DNA of 64,000 bases from Gigaspora margarita (Eukaryota; Glomeromycota; Glomeromycetes; Diversisporales; Gigasporaceae): contig WTPW01000433.1 in assembly GCA_009809945.1 (NCBI GenBank), positions 322,164-386,163 on the forward strand, written 5' to 3'. Positions 1 through 10,139 of the stretch are shown piece by piece. The notes under the pieces are model-generated. The model was given only the letters and a program-made list of their open reading frames with translations, was not told the origin of the DNA and ran no database searches. The stretch's first letter is position 1, and every line of letters begins with the position of its first letter. Both the position numbers and the translations under genes were made by a program.

Positions 1-116
1 TTGTTCATTTTATATGTTATTTTATTTGCCTCTATTATCTCCTCTTTCAAGAGTTCTAAATAGTGTTGTTAACTAAAGTATTAACTTCAAATGGCCTTAA
101 AAGTATTATAAACTTA
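1..116 (+). repeat. Dispersed repeat, end fragment
   Basis: This stretch aligns by eye with 61385-61475: shared words include AAGAGTTCTAAA and CAACCTCAAATGG or its near match, in the same order. It carries no ORF. It may be part of an unrecognised transposon cut by the window edge. Confidence 0.5.
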
Positions 117-327
117 GGGAGCTTCCAGAAATCAGCTGATTTTTGTTTACTATGAGCCTACCCCACCCACCCACACCTGATACCTCAATTAGCCAATCAG
201 ATTTTATGATTATTAAAAAGTTAGGTATAATATTTAATAGTAAATAACTTTTGACCAACTGGACCAATTTGATGATTTAACTACCAAAATGATTCTCTCA
301 ATGAGAGGATTCTAGTAAGCCCAAAAT

Positions 328-469
328 TGTTAAATCTAATCACAGGTTCCTAAAATCTGAATAAATTTGTGTTACTAAAATGGTTTATAATTATTTAATA
401 AATTATAGAACTTTTATAGTAACACAAATCTATTCTGATTTCAGTATTCTGTGATTAAATTTTTAGAAA
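328..469. repeat. Hairpin repeat (MITE-like)
   Basis: Arms of about 50 bases at 328-380 and 415-469 are reverse complements with few mismatches, sharing TTTGTGTTACTA and TAATCACAG. No coding capacity. It lies inside the 117-1796 element and is either part of it or a nested MITE. Confidence 0.6.
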
Positions 470-544
470 AGTGCAGTAAATCACATATTTAGGGTTTATA
501 TAGATCATACTCCCTAGTGATAAGACTATTGACTAATCAAATTT

Positions 545-975
545 CAATATTTAAAAAAACACAAAAATGCTTTTGACCTGAAAATAAGCTACTGCATGAT
601 CAACAATAGTCACTACATAGTTAAGTCAACATTTACTATGTGAATTGATTATAGTCACTTAAGTAAACTTTATTAGTAGATCTAAATACACTTACCCTAA
701 AATTTTTATTAGTATTGAAGAATTTTTTATTATTTGACTTTTGATTTTTTATGTTTGACAGAAAAATTAAAATTTTCTAAAAAAATATATTCGATGAATA
801 TAAAAATTAAAAGTTAAATAATAAAACTTCTCCATTTTAGATAAAAATTTTAGAGTATATGTATTTTGATCACCCAAATAAGTTTACTTAAGTGACCATA
901 ATCGATTTATATAGTAAAGTTGGGCTTTATTATGTAATGACTACTTGCAATCACTAAAAACCAATTTTATTATAA
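545..975. mobile_element. Foldback element
   Basis: Arms of about 190 bases (580-770 and 790-965) are inverted copies; key shared word GTCACTTAAGTAAACTT on one arm and its complement on the other. The same family recurs at 62860-63640, where the two arms are separated by another insertion, and in part after 63685. No ORF. Confidence 0.65.
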
Positions 976-1145
976 AATAATTTAACAAAATTATATACAG
1001 TTTTTAAGCAATTTCGTAAGAACTACTGATCCAATTTAGTTGAAATTTTAATATAATATAGATCAATCTTATATCTAGCTACATTAAAAAATTTAGCCCA
1101 TTTGGATAAATAGTATTGAGAATTCAAATTTGAATATTATAATTT

Positions 1146-1510
1146 CATTATAACCGTAGGTTACAGATAAATTTTATAACCGTAAATAATATTACCAGAT
1201 AACACATGATCAACATCATGCAAAATTATGTGATCAATGATCATAGTGAAGTATAATTAAGGTTAGGGTTAGTGTAAGGCTAGGTGTTTACAGAAGGGTA
1301 TAAATTTATTAAAATTTTGCGAAGAATTTTTTTTGTTAGAACCCGAAAGGTAGTTTCCTATGCGAAATTTTGAGTTAGAAGCAATTTTTGACAAAACGAA
1401 CATTTGTTTTGACTCTTTCCAAATGTGTAACATTACACCTGATCTTCGAATTTGATTGGTCTATTAGATGCGGTTACTGTAACCACGGTTACAAATCAAT
1501 TAATCCATTA
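1146..1510 (+). mobile_element. Family A MITE (about 365 bp), full copy
   Basis: Both ends carry the inverted repeat TGTAACCGT(A)GGTTACAG, extending to GGATTAATTG at the right end. A close full-length copy lies in reverse orientation at 63045-63408; nearly every block can be matched. Internal landmarks are GGTTAGGGTTAG, TTTTGAGTTAGAAGCAATTT and an ATTACACCTGATC motif. Related, more divergent members sit at 11656-11977, 15455-15710, 26140-26420, 48125-48285, 49325-49490 and 51430-51720. It has no ORF and the superfamily is not certain. Confidence 0.7.
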
Positions 1511-1961
1511 ATTAATAAAAATATTATTAGTATTTATACTATATATATATAGGTTGTAATAAAATGGGAACCCCTCACTTTTCTATCAATTTTGACCTTG
1601 CTAGAATCCTCTCATTGAGATGATCATTCTGGTAGTTAAATCATCAAATTTGGTCAAGTAGAACAAAATTATTAATTATTAAATATTATTAATAAATCTA
1701 TAATTTTGGTCAAAAATATTTTTGTAACTTTGGCCGGAATTATAAAATTTTGGCCAGAATTACACCTGATACTTCAGCTGATTTCTGGAAGCTCCCTTAC
1801 TGGAATTAATTTGGTAAAAACTACACAAAATAATAAACTTTATGCAAAGGTTATATTAATGCCTTAAACAATATAAGGCAAAAACAAATTTGACTACTAA
1901 ACCTGAGCTCCCAAACAAGTTTATGAACTTCCAAACAAACTTGAACCTGAACTGAACTCAT

Positions 1962-2208
1962 GAGGGTGAGTCAGTAGAAAAGGGACAAATCATTTTTAGT
2001 AAAATTTTTTAATTTTTAAATTTAAATATTTTAACAACTATTTAATCAAATTTGCTAAAAAATTTTTTATTTTAATCTTGAAATTATATAGAATTAAAAT
2101 AAAAAAAAATTATTAAATTTATTAAGATAGTTGTTAAGATATTTAAGTTTAAAGTAAAGAAAACTTTTACTTAAAAAAAATTTGTCCCTTTTTTACTGAC
2201 TCACCCCC
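1962..2208. mobile_element. Palindromic MITE
   Basis: The left end GGGTGAGTCAGTAGAAAAGG is mirrored at the right end, with only small differences, and both arms run on into AT-rich inverted sequence (GGGACAAAT on each arm). About 245 bp, non-coding. A similar terminal word occurs in the insertion at 42061-42458. No clear TSD could be read. Confidence 0.6.
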
Positions 2209-2340
2209 ACATAGAAAGATTAGTATTGAACTGAACTTGGACTAATTTTTGTTATATATTTGGTTCAGATTCAGTTCAAAATTTGAATTGAACCTGAACT
2301 TACTCTAAGTTCAGTTCAGTTTGGGTTCATAGAAACACTA
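2200..2340. repeat. Degenerate GAACCTGAACTGAAC repeat
   Basis: Short tandem variants of TTCAGTTCAGGTTCA alternate in both orientations. Related tracts are at 1900-1960, 9730-9910 and 11195-11370. Non-coding simple repeat. Confidence 0.55.
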
Positions 2341-2376
2341 AGCTCTATCAAGAACTAAACCAAAATGGTTTACAAC

Positions 2377-2670
2377 AGGACCCTAGACATCTAGTATAAA
2401 GGTCATACTTGAAATTTTTTAGCAAAAACACCTAAAATTTGAGAAGCAAAAAACAGGTTTTGGCAATTATCCTGGCATCCAGTAGTTCAATTTGAATAAA
2501 ATTTTTTAAAATGAAGCTCTCAGTAAGGCGCATCTAACAAAAAAAGTTTATTCAATTCTGATTACTGGATTAGAAGTTATTAAAGTAAATAGATTTTGTC
2601 ATTTTTAGCAAATTAGATCAAAATTGGCCAAAATCCAGTTATGACCTATATAAGAAATGTCTGGGGTCCT
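2377..2670 (-). mobile_element. hAT-like MITE, copy 1, 8-bp TSD
   Basis: Inverted termini AGGACCCTAGACATCT and its near complement at the right end (the AGGACCCCAGACATTT variant) bound 294 bases. The flanks are identical 8-mers, TTTACAAC at 2369-2376 and 2671-2678. An 8-bp duplication is typical of hAT elements. It is the inverted relative of 3255-3517, and a truncated third copy lies at 44037-44222. No transposase. Confidence 0.8.
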
Positions 2671-3254
2671 TTTACAACTATTTTCAATATACTTTGTAAT
2701 TGCTTCGTACCAAACTTTATGAATTTTCTTGTTTTTTCTTCTATCAAAACTTATCTTTCTGAGAAAACATGAGTTTCTAATTATTCTATTCTGAACTATG
2801 CTTCTTTTGTAATTTCCTTGGATACCTCTTTCTTTTCCTATTTAACAAACTTAAAACTGTATCTCTTTATACAAATCATAGAAATTATTTTATATTATAA
2901 AAAACAGGGTTTTAATAGTATTATTGAGACCCTTTGTAGCTAGACCTTTCTTTTTAATTATATTGTAAGTGCTAGAACTAAACTAACCTCTAATTAAATT
3001 TTTTTAGAATTGGACTCGATTATGCAAACCTTGGTCTAATGCAAGACTTCTAAAAGTTTACAAAAAAATTTTTCCTCTATATTCTTTTTAAGCTTTTTTT
3101 AAATAATTTTAGTTGCTACTCTTCAATATTTTTCTAGTTTTGCTTGAGCACTTTACAGCTTATTAAATGTTTGAAGGTTCTATTTTTTTTTATTGCAGAG
3201 TTTATAGTTCATATTCCTGTAGATTTCTGGTTTCTTTTGTAAAGAATGTACAAT

Positions 3255-3517
3255 AGGACCCTGGACATCTCTCATATAGGTCATAACTGGATTTTGGCCA
3301 ATTTTGATCTAATTTGTTAAAAATAACAAAATCTATTTACTTTAATAACTTCTAATCCATAATCAAAATTGAATGAACTTTTTTTTGTTAGATGCGCCTC
3401 ACTGAGAGCTTCATTTTTAAAAAAAGTTCATTCAAATTGGACTACTGGATGCCAAGATAATTGCGTTTTTGCTAAAAAATTTCAAGTATGACCTCTATAC
3501 TAGATGTCTGAGGTTCT
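3255..3517 (+). mobile_element. hAT-like MITE, copy 2, 8-bp TSD
   Basis: Starts AGGACCCTGGACATCTC and ends with the matching inverted sequence GATGTCTGAGGTTCT. Identical 8-mers TGTACAAT flank it at 3247-3254 and 3518-3525. The interior matches the reverse complement of 2377-2670. The two target sites are alike (TTTACAAC, TGTACAAT), hinting at a target preference. Confidence 0.8.
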
Positions 3518-3525
3518 TGTACAAT

Positions 3526-5260
3526 ATTAGGAGCTTATTTTAAAATAATTTGATCCAAAAAGACAATTGCTTACTTCTAGGAATTGCACTTAGTTCTGGT
3601 CAAACCTTTCATATAAGATAAAAATAACTACTAGTTATATTGCTTTATATTTTCTCTAGTTCAAGTTCTTCTATAATTTTTGAACCTTTCTATTTTGTAC
3701 CAACTGCACATTTTGAATCTTTTTAATAAATGATCAGATCTTTTTTTTAACTAGATACCAATTCTATGAGGTCTTGCATTTAACTTATCAGTTTGTTCTC
3801 TGAGGTATGATTACTTGATTTCTACTCTTGGCCCTCTTCTTTAACAAATGATTCACTTTATTGTTCTACCTGTCATTGCTACATCCTTTAATTTTATTAA
3901 AAGTAAGGGACAATTCTTTGGTCTGTATTAGGTCCTATATTTGTATTAAAATATCATCGCTCTTGACTTTGCATTACCTATTTATTATATTTAGCCTTTT
4001 TTCTCTATTTTTGCTTAGCTACTACACTATTTGTACTAATAATTATATTACTATTAAATAGTACTACTAAAAAAAACCCCAAAAAATTACAATTAATTCT
4101 GGTTTTATAGACAAAGACCAGTTATTTATTCTACAAAAACCTCTTTCTAAAACTATCTTTTTTCTGAATCCACCTGGAGCCAACCTGCTCCCAAAAACTG
4201 CCTTTTGATACTTTTCTCTAAAAGTGATCTATCTGTATAGAACTCTTAACAACATATTTTCTTTTTTATTTCTTCAAGAAGCTTATGATGTCAGCATTGC
4301 AGCCATTGTGTTGATAAATAATGAATAGAAGCAGGTGCAAGGTATTGCTTGTTTGTGGTGTATTACTAGATAGTAAAGCAAAAAGGTTTTGAAAGGAGAT
4401 ACTATAATTTTCAAAATCTTTGTATAAGTGGTCTTCAAAATCTGTGTCAGTTAAAGAAAAAGGGTTCTTATAAAACAACTAGTACCATAAATTGCCAGAT
4501 ACAAGATCCTCTAGATAATAAGCACACTATATACTATACCCAGGTGCAGGTTGCAGGATCTTCTTTAATTAAATATAATTCTTTTTAAAAATCTAGATTG
4601 CAAATTATAAATTCAAAGTGTATATGCATCTCAAATTTTTGCAATAAATAAAATTTTAGTCATGTACTATACCTGAGGTCTATTAAGGGTTTTAAAATTG
4701 GTGGAATGTAACAGACCTGGGTCTTGTATATAGCAATTTATAGTATATACAGCCAAACTAGCAATGGCATGAATAATATCAGTAATATTACCATGGGGAA
4801 TGAGAATATCTAAAACTAAAAGTAAATTTAAAAATAGTATTTTTATATTGGGGTAAATTAAATTGGGTATAAATATAAGATATTTGTTGAAATTTTAATG
4901 ATTTTCCAGAGGAGTCACTAGCAGGATATTGTGCACAATACCACTAATAAAACTTTTGAAAATTTTTGGAATATGTGCAGTTACTGAGTAATAAATATTA
5001 CAGGAGTCATTCTCTTGACTTAAAGGGGATTCTGATAAATGTTCTTAATGGTGTATGAATAATTTTAATGTGTATCCTTATTCTCACATAATAAAATACT
5101 ATCTTACTCCCATATTAAAAGATTTTATAGATGTATGAAAGCCTGAAAAAATTGCAGATACTTAGCCTTTACACATATGACAACAAATTCACCTATTTTG
5201 TTAGTAATTTCTTATTTGTTATGACAATGAAAAGGATTCTGAACTGACATTTTTACATAC
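3526..5260. other. Non-coding, no feature recognised
   Basis: AT-rich sequence. Short ORFs at 3861-4061 and 4266-4478 are hydrophobic or low in complexity, have no family resemblance, and I do not treat them as genes. No RNA gene or clear transposon end was seen. Confidence 0.5.
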
Positions 5261-5778
5261 TTAATTCGTGATCCGCCTGGGAACCAGTGAAAAAACATAG
5301 TAAACTGCGGGGATATGTTTACTATGTAATTTTTTCCTTTTTTGGAATCTGGTGTTTCCCTAAGGATAAATCTACTTCGTACTAAGCAAACCTCTCTTGT
5401 GCGCATAACAAACGTTGTATAGGAGGAAATTACGAGCATAATGATAGTTGAAACATTGAAATCGGCCTAGCGGATCGTGAGATATGGGCATTTTTGTCTT
5501 TACGACTATTTGTTTACTTCTTTGTTTACATCATATAATCGTGAGGACAAATACACCTATATCTCACGATTCACCGGGCCGATTTTAATGTTTCAACTAC
5601 CATTATGTTCGTATTTTTCTCCTTTACAACGTTTATTATGCGTACAAGGGAGGTTTACTTAGTACGAACCTGATTTGTCCTTAGGGAAACGCCAGATTCT
5701 GAAAGAGGCGAAATTTAATAGTGAAAATCACCGAAAATCACATGATTTTCACTGGTTCCCAGGCGGATCACGAATTAA
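5261..5778. mobile_element. Foldback element with TTAA at both borders
   Basis: The ends are inverted copies: TTCGTGATCCGCCTGGGAAC on the left and its complement on the right. The arms (about 5265-5450 and 5590-5775) carry further matching blocks such as TTTCCCTAAGG and CATAATG(A/G)TAGTTGAAAC. An inner hairpin is centred near 5520. TTAA lies at each border (5261-5264 and 5775-5778). This would fit a TTAA-targeting element, but the palindromic ends make the exact TSD uncertain. The ORFs here are arms of the repeat. Confidence 0.7.
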
Positions 5779-6319
5779 CTAGTCATTATATATTTTTTTC
5801 TATTAATTAATGACGATATTATTGATGAACAGAAGAATAATTAGAAAAGCTCAAGTATCAATTACGATTTTTATTTTAATTGAATATATTAATGAGCATC
5901 ATTATGATTACCAGTTAATAACATTTACATTTTCAACAAAAAATTTAAATAAATATAATTATAGCTGATCACTATTGCGATCACTATCGAGAATGAGACA
6001 TGAAAACTGCAAATATAATTCAATTGACTGAATTGTACTACGTATACTATATGAAAGTTGCACCGGAGTTTTCTATACGTACCATGTAAATCTAAACTAT
6101 ATGTGGCATCATATAAAATTTATATAAAAGATTTTCACGCAATATTTGAACCTCGAGATTTTAATTATTTATATAGCTTTTACAATCAAAAGTAATGATT
6201 TCGAACATTGAACAGATGAAATTAAGCCTCAGTACAAATTTATAAAATTTATTGATAAAAATTTCAAAATTACGTGTTAGAAAAATCAAATAGCCACAAA
6301 TATTTATTTATGTTGCACA
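5779..6319. other. Upstream region of F-box copy 1
   Basis: AT-rich and non-coding. The part from about 6060 (TTTTCTATACGTACCATG, CTATATGTGGCATCAT) resembles the sequence before F-box copy 3 near 40230-40300. This implies that the duplicated unit begins several hundred bases upstream of the start codon. Confidence 0.5.
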
Positions 6320-6428
6320 CGTATAAATGTTACACAAACAAATATATCATGCAAACATACTATACATATACGTAAAACAAGACTGTACCGGACTTAACCC
6401 TTTCTCGTTAATAAAGCACAAGTAATTA
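6320..6428 (+). promoter_or_regulatory. Conserved F-box promoter block, copy 1
   Basis: Sequence immediately upstream of the ATG is conserved at all five F-box starts in this window. Landmarks are ATGTTACAC, a TATA-like ATACATATACG, GTACCGGACTTAACCCTTTC at 6385-6404, then CTCGTTAATA and CACAAGTAATTAATGG. This conservation exceeds that of the DNA further upstream. It suggests a core promoter plus 5' leader, but the start of transcription is not known. Confidence 0.6.
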
Positions 6429-7925
6429 ATGGCATCAAAAATGTTTATGGGCAATATGCCAGAATTAATGGAAATCATCCTTAATAATTTAAACAACGAG
6501 TTTTATTCCTTACACTCGTGTGCACTTGTGAGCCGACATTGGTGTAAAATGTCAATTCCTATTCTTTGGCAAGATCCATTTTCAATCGGTCGTAATTCGT
6601 TATTTATTTCTCAATACTTTTCATCTCTTGACGAAAACGAAAAATTTGTTTTAAGAGAATGTGGAATTAATACAAAATTTTCAAAAACATTATTTAATTA
6701 TGCAAAATTTTTAAAGATTTTTGATTTATCCAGTCTAGAAATGAATGTTAGAAAATGGATTGATTTCCAGCTTGCTAATTCAAAACTATCATCAATATAT
6801 CGTATAATTAATTTATTATTTAAATTATTTGTTGATAGTGGGGCCACTTTGCACAAATTAGATTTAAATTTTTCTGATTATGATATCAATCCAGAGATTT
6901 TCTACTCATTAGGACGAAATGAACTATTTTTCTCACGACTTCAAGATTTATCTTTGGGTCTGATATCAGAATTAAACACCGATAATGTTACCACATTATT
7001 AAAAATCTTGGCAAAAAATGCTACAAAAATTAGTGCTCTGAAACTTGACGAATTTTATTCTGAATATGAGCCGCAATTGCATCATGCTCTCATATGCATT
7101 ATTAAATCACAAGAGCAACTTAGGCAGTTTAGCTTGGTCGGTGGTGAAGAATATCCTACAGAATTTCATGGCATCATTTCAGCTTTAGAAAGTCAAAAAA
7201 CATCATTACAGGAAATTCTAATAGAGAATTGTGATTCTAGTGCAGAATTCAAGGTGTTGATGAATTGTAAAAATTTAGAAATTCTTCGTATTAAAGAATG
7301 TTATAATGAACAAATATTAGAGGCAAGTCTCAACACTTTAGAAATTACCGGATGCACCATTTCTGTATCGAATATAGTACAAATTTTAAAAAAGTCTGGC
7401 ACATTGTTACAACGACTAAGTCTTGTAACAACCGATGAACCAATTCAGGAAAAATCATTATTACTCGAAACGCTTAAGTCCTTTTGTCCGAATATTATAT
7501 ATCTTAACCTTACAGATGTTGAATTTTCCACACAATTCTTTGAACTTGTTGATAATTTACAAAAACTTCAATTTCTAACGTTATGGGACATTTATGAAAT
7601 ACTGGAGGATGAACCAGAAATACTAGTTATGCAGTTTGCAAAATTATTACCATTAACATTACAGTATCTTGATTTAAGAAGTTCTTGTTTAAGTCCATAT
7701 ATTGATATTTTGCTCAATAATTGCTATGCACCTTTAAAATATATGCTAATTGATCGCCTTGATGATGAGATAAATGCTAAAGCGTTAATCGAATTTTGTA
7801 TACAAAAAAAAACTTTGAATTATGTGGGTGTAGTAAAACGTTTAAGTTTGGATGATAATATTAAAAAAGGAATGGAAAGATATGTTATGTTGATACCATG
7901 TGAACGCATTGCAATTAGTTGCTAA
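6429..7925 (+). CDS. F-box protein with degenerate leucine-rich repeats (copy 1)
   Basis: A single-exon gene for 498 residues. The first ~50 residues form an F-box: P11, L13, I16, then LHSCALVSRHWCKMSIPILW ending at W47. F-box proteins bind Skp1 and recruit substrates to SCF ubiquitin ligases; that role is inferred from the family. From about residue 140 to 420 there are imperfect leucine-rich repeats (LHKLDL, LQDLSL, LEILRI, LNTLEIT, LQRLSL, IYLNLT, LQFLTLW, LQYLDL), the likely substrate-binding face. The C-terminus is CERIAISC. The start fits because the same MASKM start and upstream block occur in the other copies. No signal peptide or membrane helix. Substrate unknown. A typical Rhizophagus-like F-box family member; closest here to copy 4. 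Confidence 0.85.
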   Translation: MASKMFMGNMPELMEIILNNLNNEFYSLHSCALVSRHWCKMSIPILWQDPFSIGRNSLFISQYFSSLDENEKFVLRECGINTKFSKTLFNYAKFLKIFDLSSLEMNVRKWIDFQLANSKLSSIYRIINLLFKLFVDSGATLHKLDLNFSDYDINPEIFYSLGRNELFFSRLQDLSLGLISELNTDNVTTLLKILAKNATKISALKLDEFYSEYEPQLHHALICIIKSQEQLRQFSLVGGEEYPTEFHGIISALESQKTSLQEILIENCDSSAEFKVLMNCKNLEILRIKECYNEQILEASLNTLEITGCTISVSNIVQILKKSGTLLQRLSLVTTDEPIQEKSLLLETLKSFCPNIIYLNLTDVEFSTQFFELVDNLQKLQFLTLWDIYEILEDEPEILVMQFAKLLPLTLQYLDLRSSCLSPYIDILLNNCYAPLKYMLIDRLDDEINAKALIEFCIQKKTLNYVGVVKRLSLDDNIKKGMERYVMLIPCERIAISC

Positions 7926-9500
7926 TCTCTACATATAAATTTTTTCGTAATTAGCTTTTTAGACAAGTTTTAAAACTAATTTTTTTTAGAAATATTAGCA
8001 TTATTATTTAATTTTTAAGTCGTGATATTGTTTTAATACATATATAAATAAAATAGTGCATCAATAAATTTAGTAATATTATGATTTAATACTTCAGCAT
8101 TTATTAGTTAAATAGATTTAATTGATGGATAACGTTTGAAATCCAATTTTAATAAATGTAAAAGTTTATCCTGATTTAAGCTATTATATGGTCAGATCAG
8201 ACTTCTCTAAATGTAACTCCTAAAAGCAATACTCCAAATGCAATCTTTAATCCCGGATCAAATATGTATATATCTGTTCCCATAAATGAAAATTCACTGT
8301 TTTTTTATTTAGCTGTCGAAAAGTTTGGTCCTGAGTTGCATTCAGGAAGGCTTGACCGTATTTAGATTGAAAAAATGTCATAATTGATAAACTTCGTTCT
8401 ATTATTGTAATTTCTATGGTTTATTTAGACGATTAATATAACGAAATAAATTATTATTACCGGTATACCAATTTTACTAATTAAATTGTCATAATTTGTA
8501 TTAAGCTTATAAAGGTTCTAAATTTAGGATTTTAAAAAATTTGTCAAGAATGAAAATAAAAATTTATCTTTTTAAAAAAAATTATAAATTTGAATGCTTT
8601 AGTTTATAATAACTTTTTTTAAAAAGTTTAAAATGCTTTATAATTTTTGGTTTCAAAATTAAGTATATTATTTTAGATAATGTTAAATATGGGAAAAGAT
8701 AAATAGTATTATATCCTTATGTCATAATAATATATAAAATGAAGCTAAATAGTGTTTTTCCATATATCTACAAGAAAAGCGTCTTATACAATAATGTTAG
8801 CTATCACTTGCGATCAAGGCTTAACTATTAAACTACTACAGAAATAGATTGCATAAAATTAATGAAACTAATACTTCTTAGAGTCATATTTTGTCCGACT
8901 AATATGAAGATAGAATGTCATAAATTGTAATTATAGTGAGTTATTGTATAACAACAAATATCATAATCTATTACGTTTAGGAAGATTTACAGCATTAAGC
9001 TAGATCACTTTCAAATTTCACTTTTTAAAATTCATACACAATATAACATCCAGTTTCTGGTCTGCGCATTTGGGTCAATTAAAAAGCGCGCCGTGTATTT
9101 TAGTGCACCCTTTATTAACTCAGAATTTCGCTAGGGTAACCCTTTGTGTTACTAAATTTACTCTAAACATAACCTTACCCGGGCCTTAGCCTTAATATTT
9201 AATATATATATTTTTTTGACACTATAAAAAAGTACTAAATACATGGGGTGCACTAATGGATAGGCTTACTTTTTAATTTTTCTTTGCGCATTTACGTTCG
9301 GAAGCTACTTGTGGCTATGCAGGTTAAAGGCAGATGGAAGTTTTTTGCGAATATGACCGGATTATACTACTCTAAGTTAAATTGAAATGTAACATTTTTA
9401 CAATAAAATTTTTGAACTTGCATTTTGAATTAGCATGCTTACAGATTTGCTATGAATATTGTACCCAAGTTTTCATATATACTATGAAAAAAAAACTATT
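7926..9500 (+). repeat. Duplicated downstream flank of F-box copy 1
   Basis: This non-coding DNA matches the 3' flanks of copies 2, 3, 4 and 6. A probable poly-A signal AATAAA is at 8047-8052, in a word (AATAAAATAGTGCATCA) shared with copies 2 and 4. From about 8190 it carries a pogo-like terminal word (CAGACTTCTCTAAATG) also present after the other copies, without a matching far end. The flank resumes after the hAT insertion at about 12545. Confidence 0.7.
9072..9284. mobile_element. 213-bp MITE with 9-bp TSD
   Basis: Flanked by identical TGCGCATTT at 9063-9071 and 9285-9293. The ends share AATTAAAAAG and (T)TAGTGCACCCC-type inverted sequence. The orthologous place in the copy 2 flank (37134-37150) reads TTTGCGCATC with no insert, so it is an empty site. 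The copy 4 flank keeps an eroded version of the interior (about 59180-59345). A 9-bp TSD fits Mutator-like elements; no ORF. Confidence 0.72.
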
Positions 9501-9729
9501 GTGATACGCAATGTTGGAAATCTTATGTTCTCATGTTCTCATGAGAACATCACTTTTAATCTGAGAACATTTAAAAATTTAAAATGTTCTCTATTAAATT
9601 TTTTTTGAGAACATTATGTTTCAAAAGTATATTCTCTATATAAATATATAAAACAATAAAAAATTATTTTTATTAATATAGCAGTTTAAAATAATTTATA
9701 TCATAAATATTTAGCTGTTAGTAGTGTTC

Positions 9730-9910
9730 CTATAAACCTGAACTGAACTGAACTTAGGTCAAGTTCAGGTTCAGGTTCAGGTTCAGTATTGAATCTAACC
9801 TGAACATTTTTTAAAATATGTTTAGATTCAGGTTCAGTATTGAAATTTAGAGCTGGTTCAGGTTCAGTTCAGGTTCAGTTCATGAGTTCATGCACATGTT
9901 CAGGCTCAGT
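9730..9910. repeat. GAACCTGAACTG simple repeat
   Basis: Runs of TTCAGGTTCAGGTTCAGT and variants, in both orientations. A second tract at 11195-11370 lies near the other end of the same hAT element, so the two are placed roughly symmetrically. Non-coding. Confidence 0.7.
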
Positions 9911-9929
9911 TTAGCATTTATATGAACTA

Positions 9930-10080
9930 GTGATTCTAGATTTGGGTCCAGGTTTGGTCTGGTCCAAACCAGACTCAAACTCTAAATTTTATTATATTCA
10001 ACTTTATACTTAACTCAAACTCAATCATAAGTTTGGTCGGGCTAGTCCAAATTTTGTAAACTAGTTTGAATCTGAATAAA
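9930..10080. repeat. Short (G)GTCTGGTCCAAACC-type repeat
   Basis: Small inverted units (GGTTTGGTCTGG and CCAAACCAGACTC) and CAAACTC words. Similar TTTGAGTTTGA words are at 62580-62760. Low complexity, no gene. Confidence 0.45.
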
Positions 10081-10139
10081 AATTTATATTTTTTTGATAC
10101 TGAACAAGTTTACTTAGATTGAGAAGTATAAATCAGTTA

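Larger units (their letters stand above)
117..1796. mobile_element. PIF/Harbinger-like non-autonomous element with TTA TSD
   Basis: The 5' end reads GGGAGCTTCCAGAAATCAGC and the 3' end is its exact reverse complement over 23 bases (117-139 and 1774-1796). The inverted similarity continues inward for about 200 bases, including the words around the CTCTCAATGAGAGG sequence near 297 and its partner near 1610. The flanks are TTA at 114-116 and TTA at 1797-1799. A 3-bp TTA duplication is the known signature of PIF/Harbinger insertion. No transposase ORF is present, so it is non-autonomous. It contains other repeats (328-469, 545-975, 1146-1510), which suggests nested insertion. Confidence 0.78.

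Noticed and set aside
5212-5662. Small ORFs on both strands
   Set aside because: They lie in the arms of a foldback element and mirror each other.
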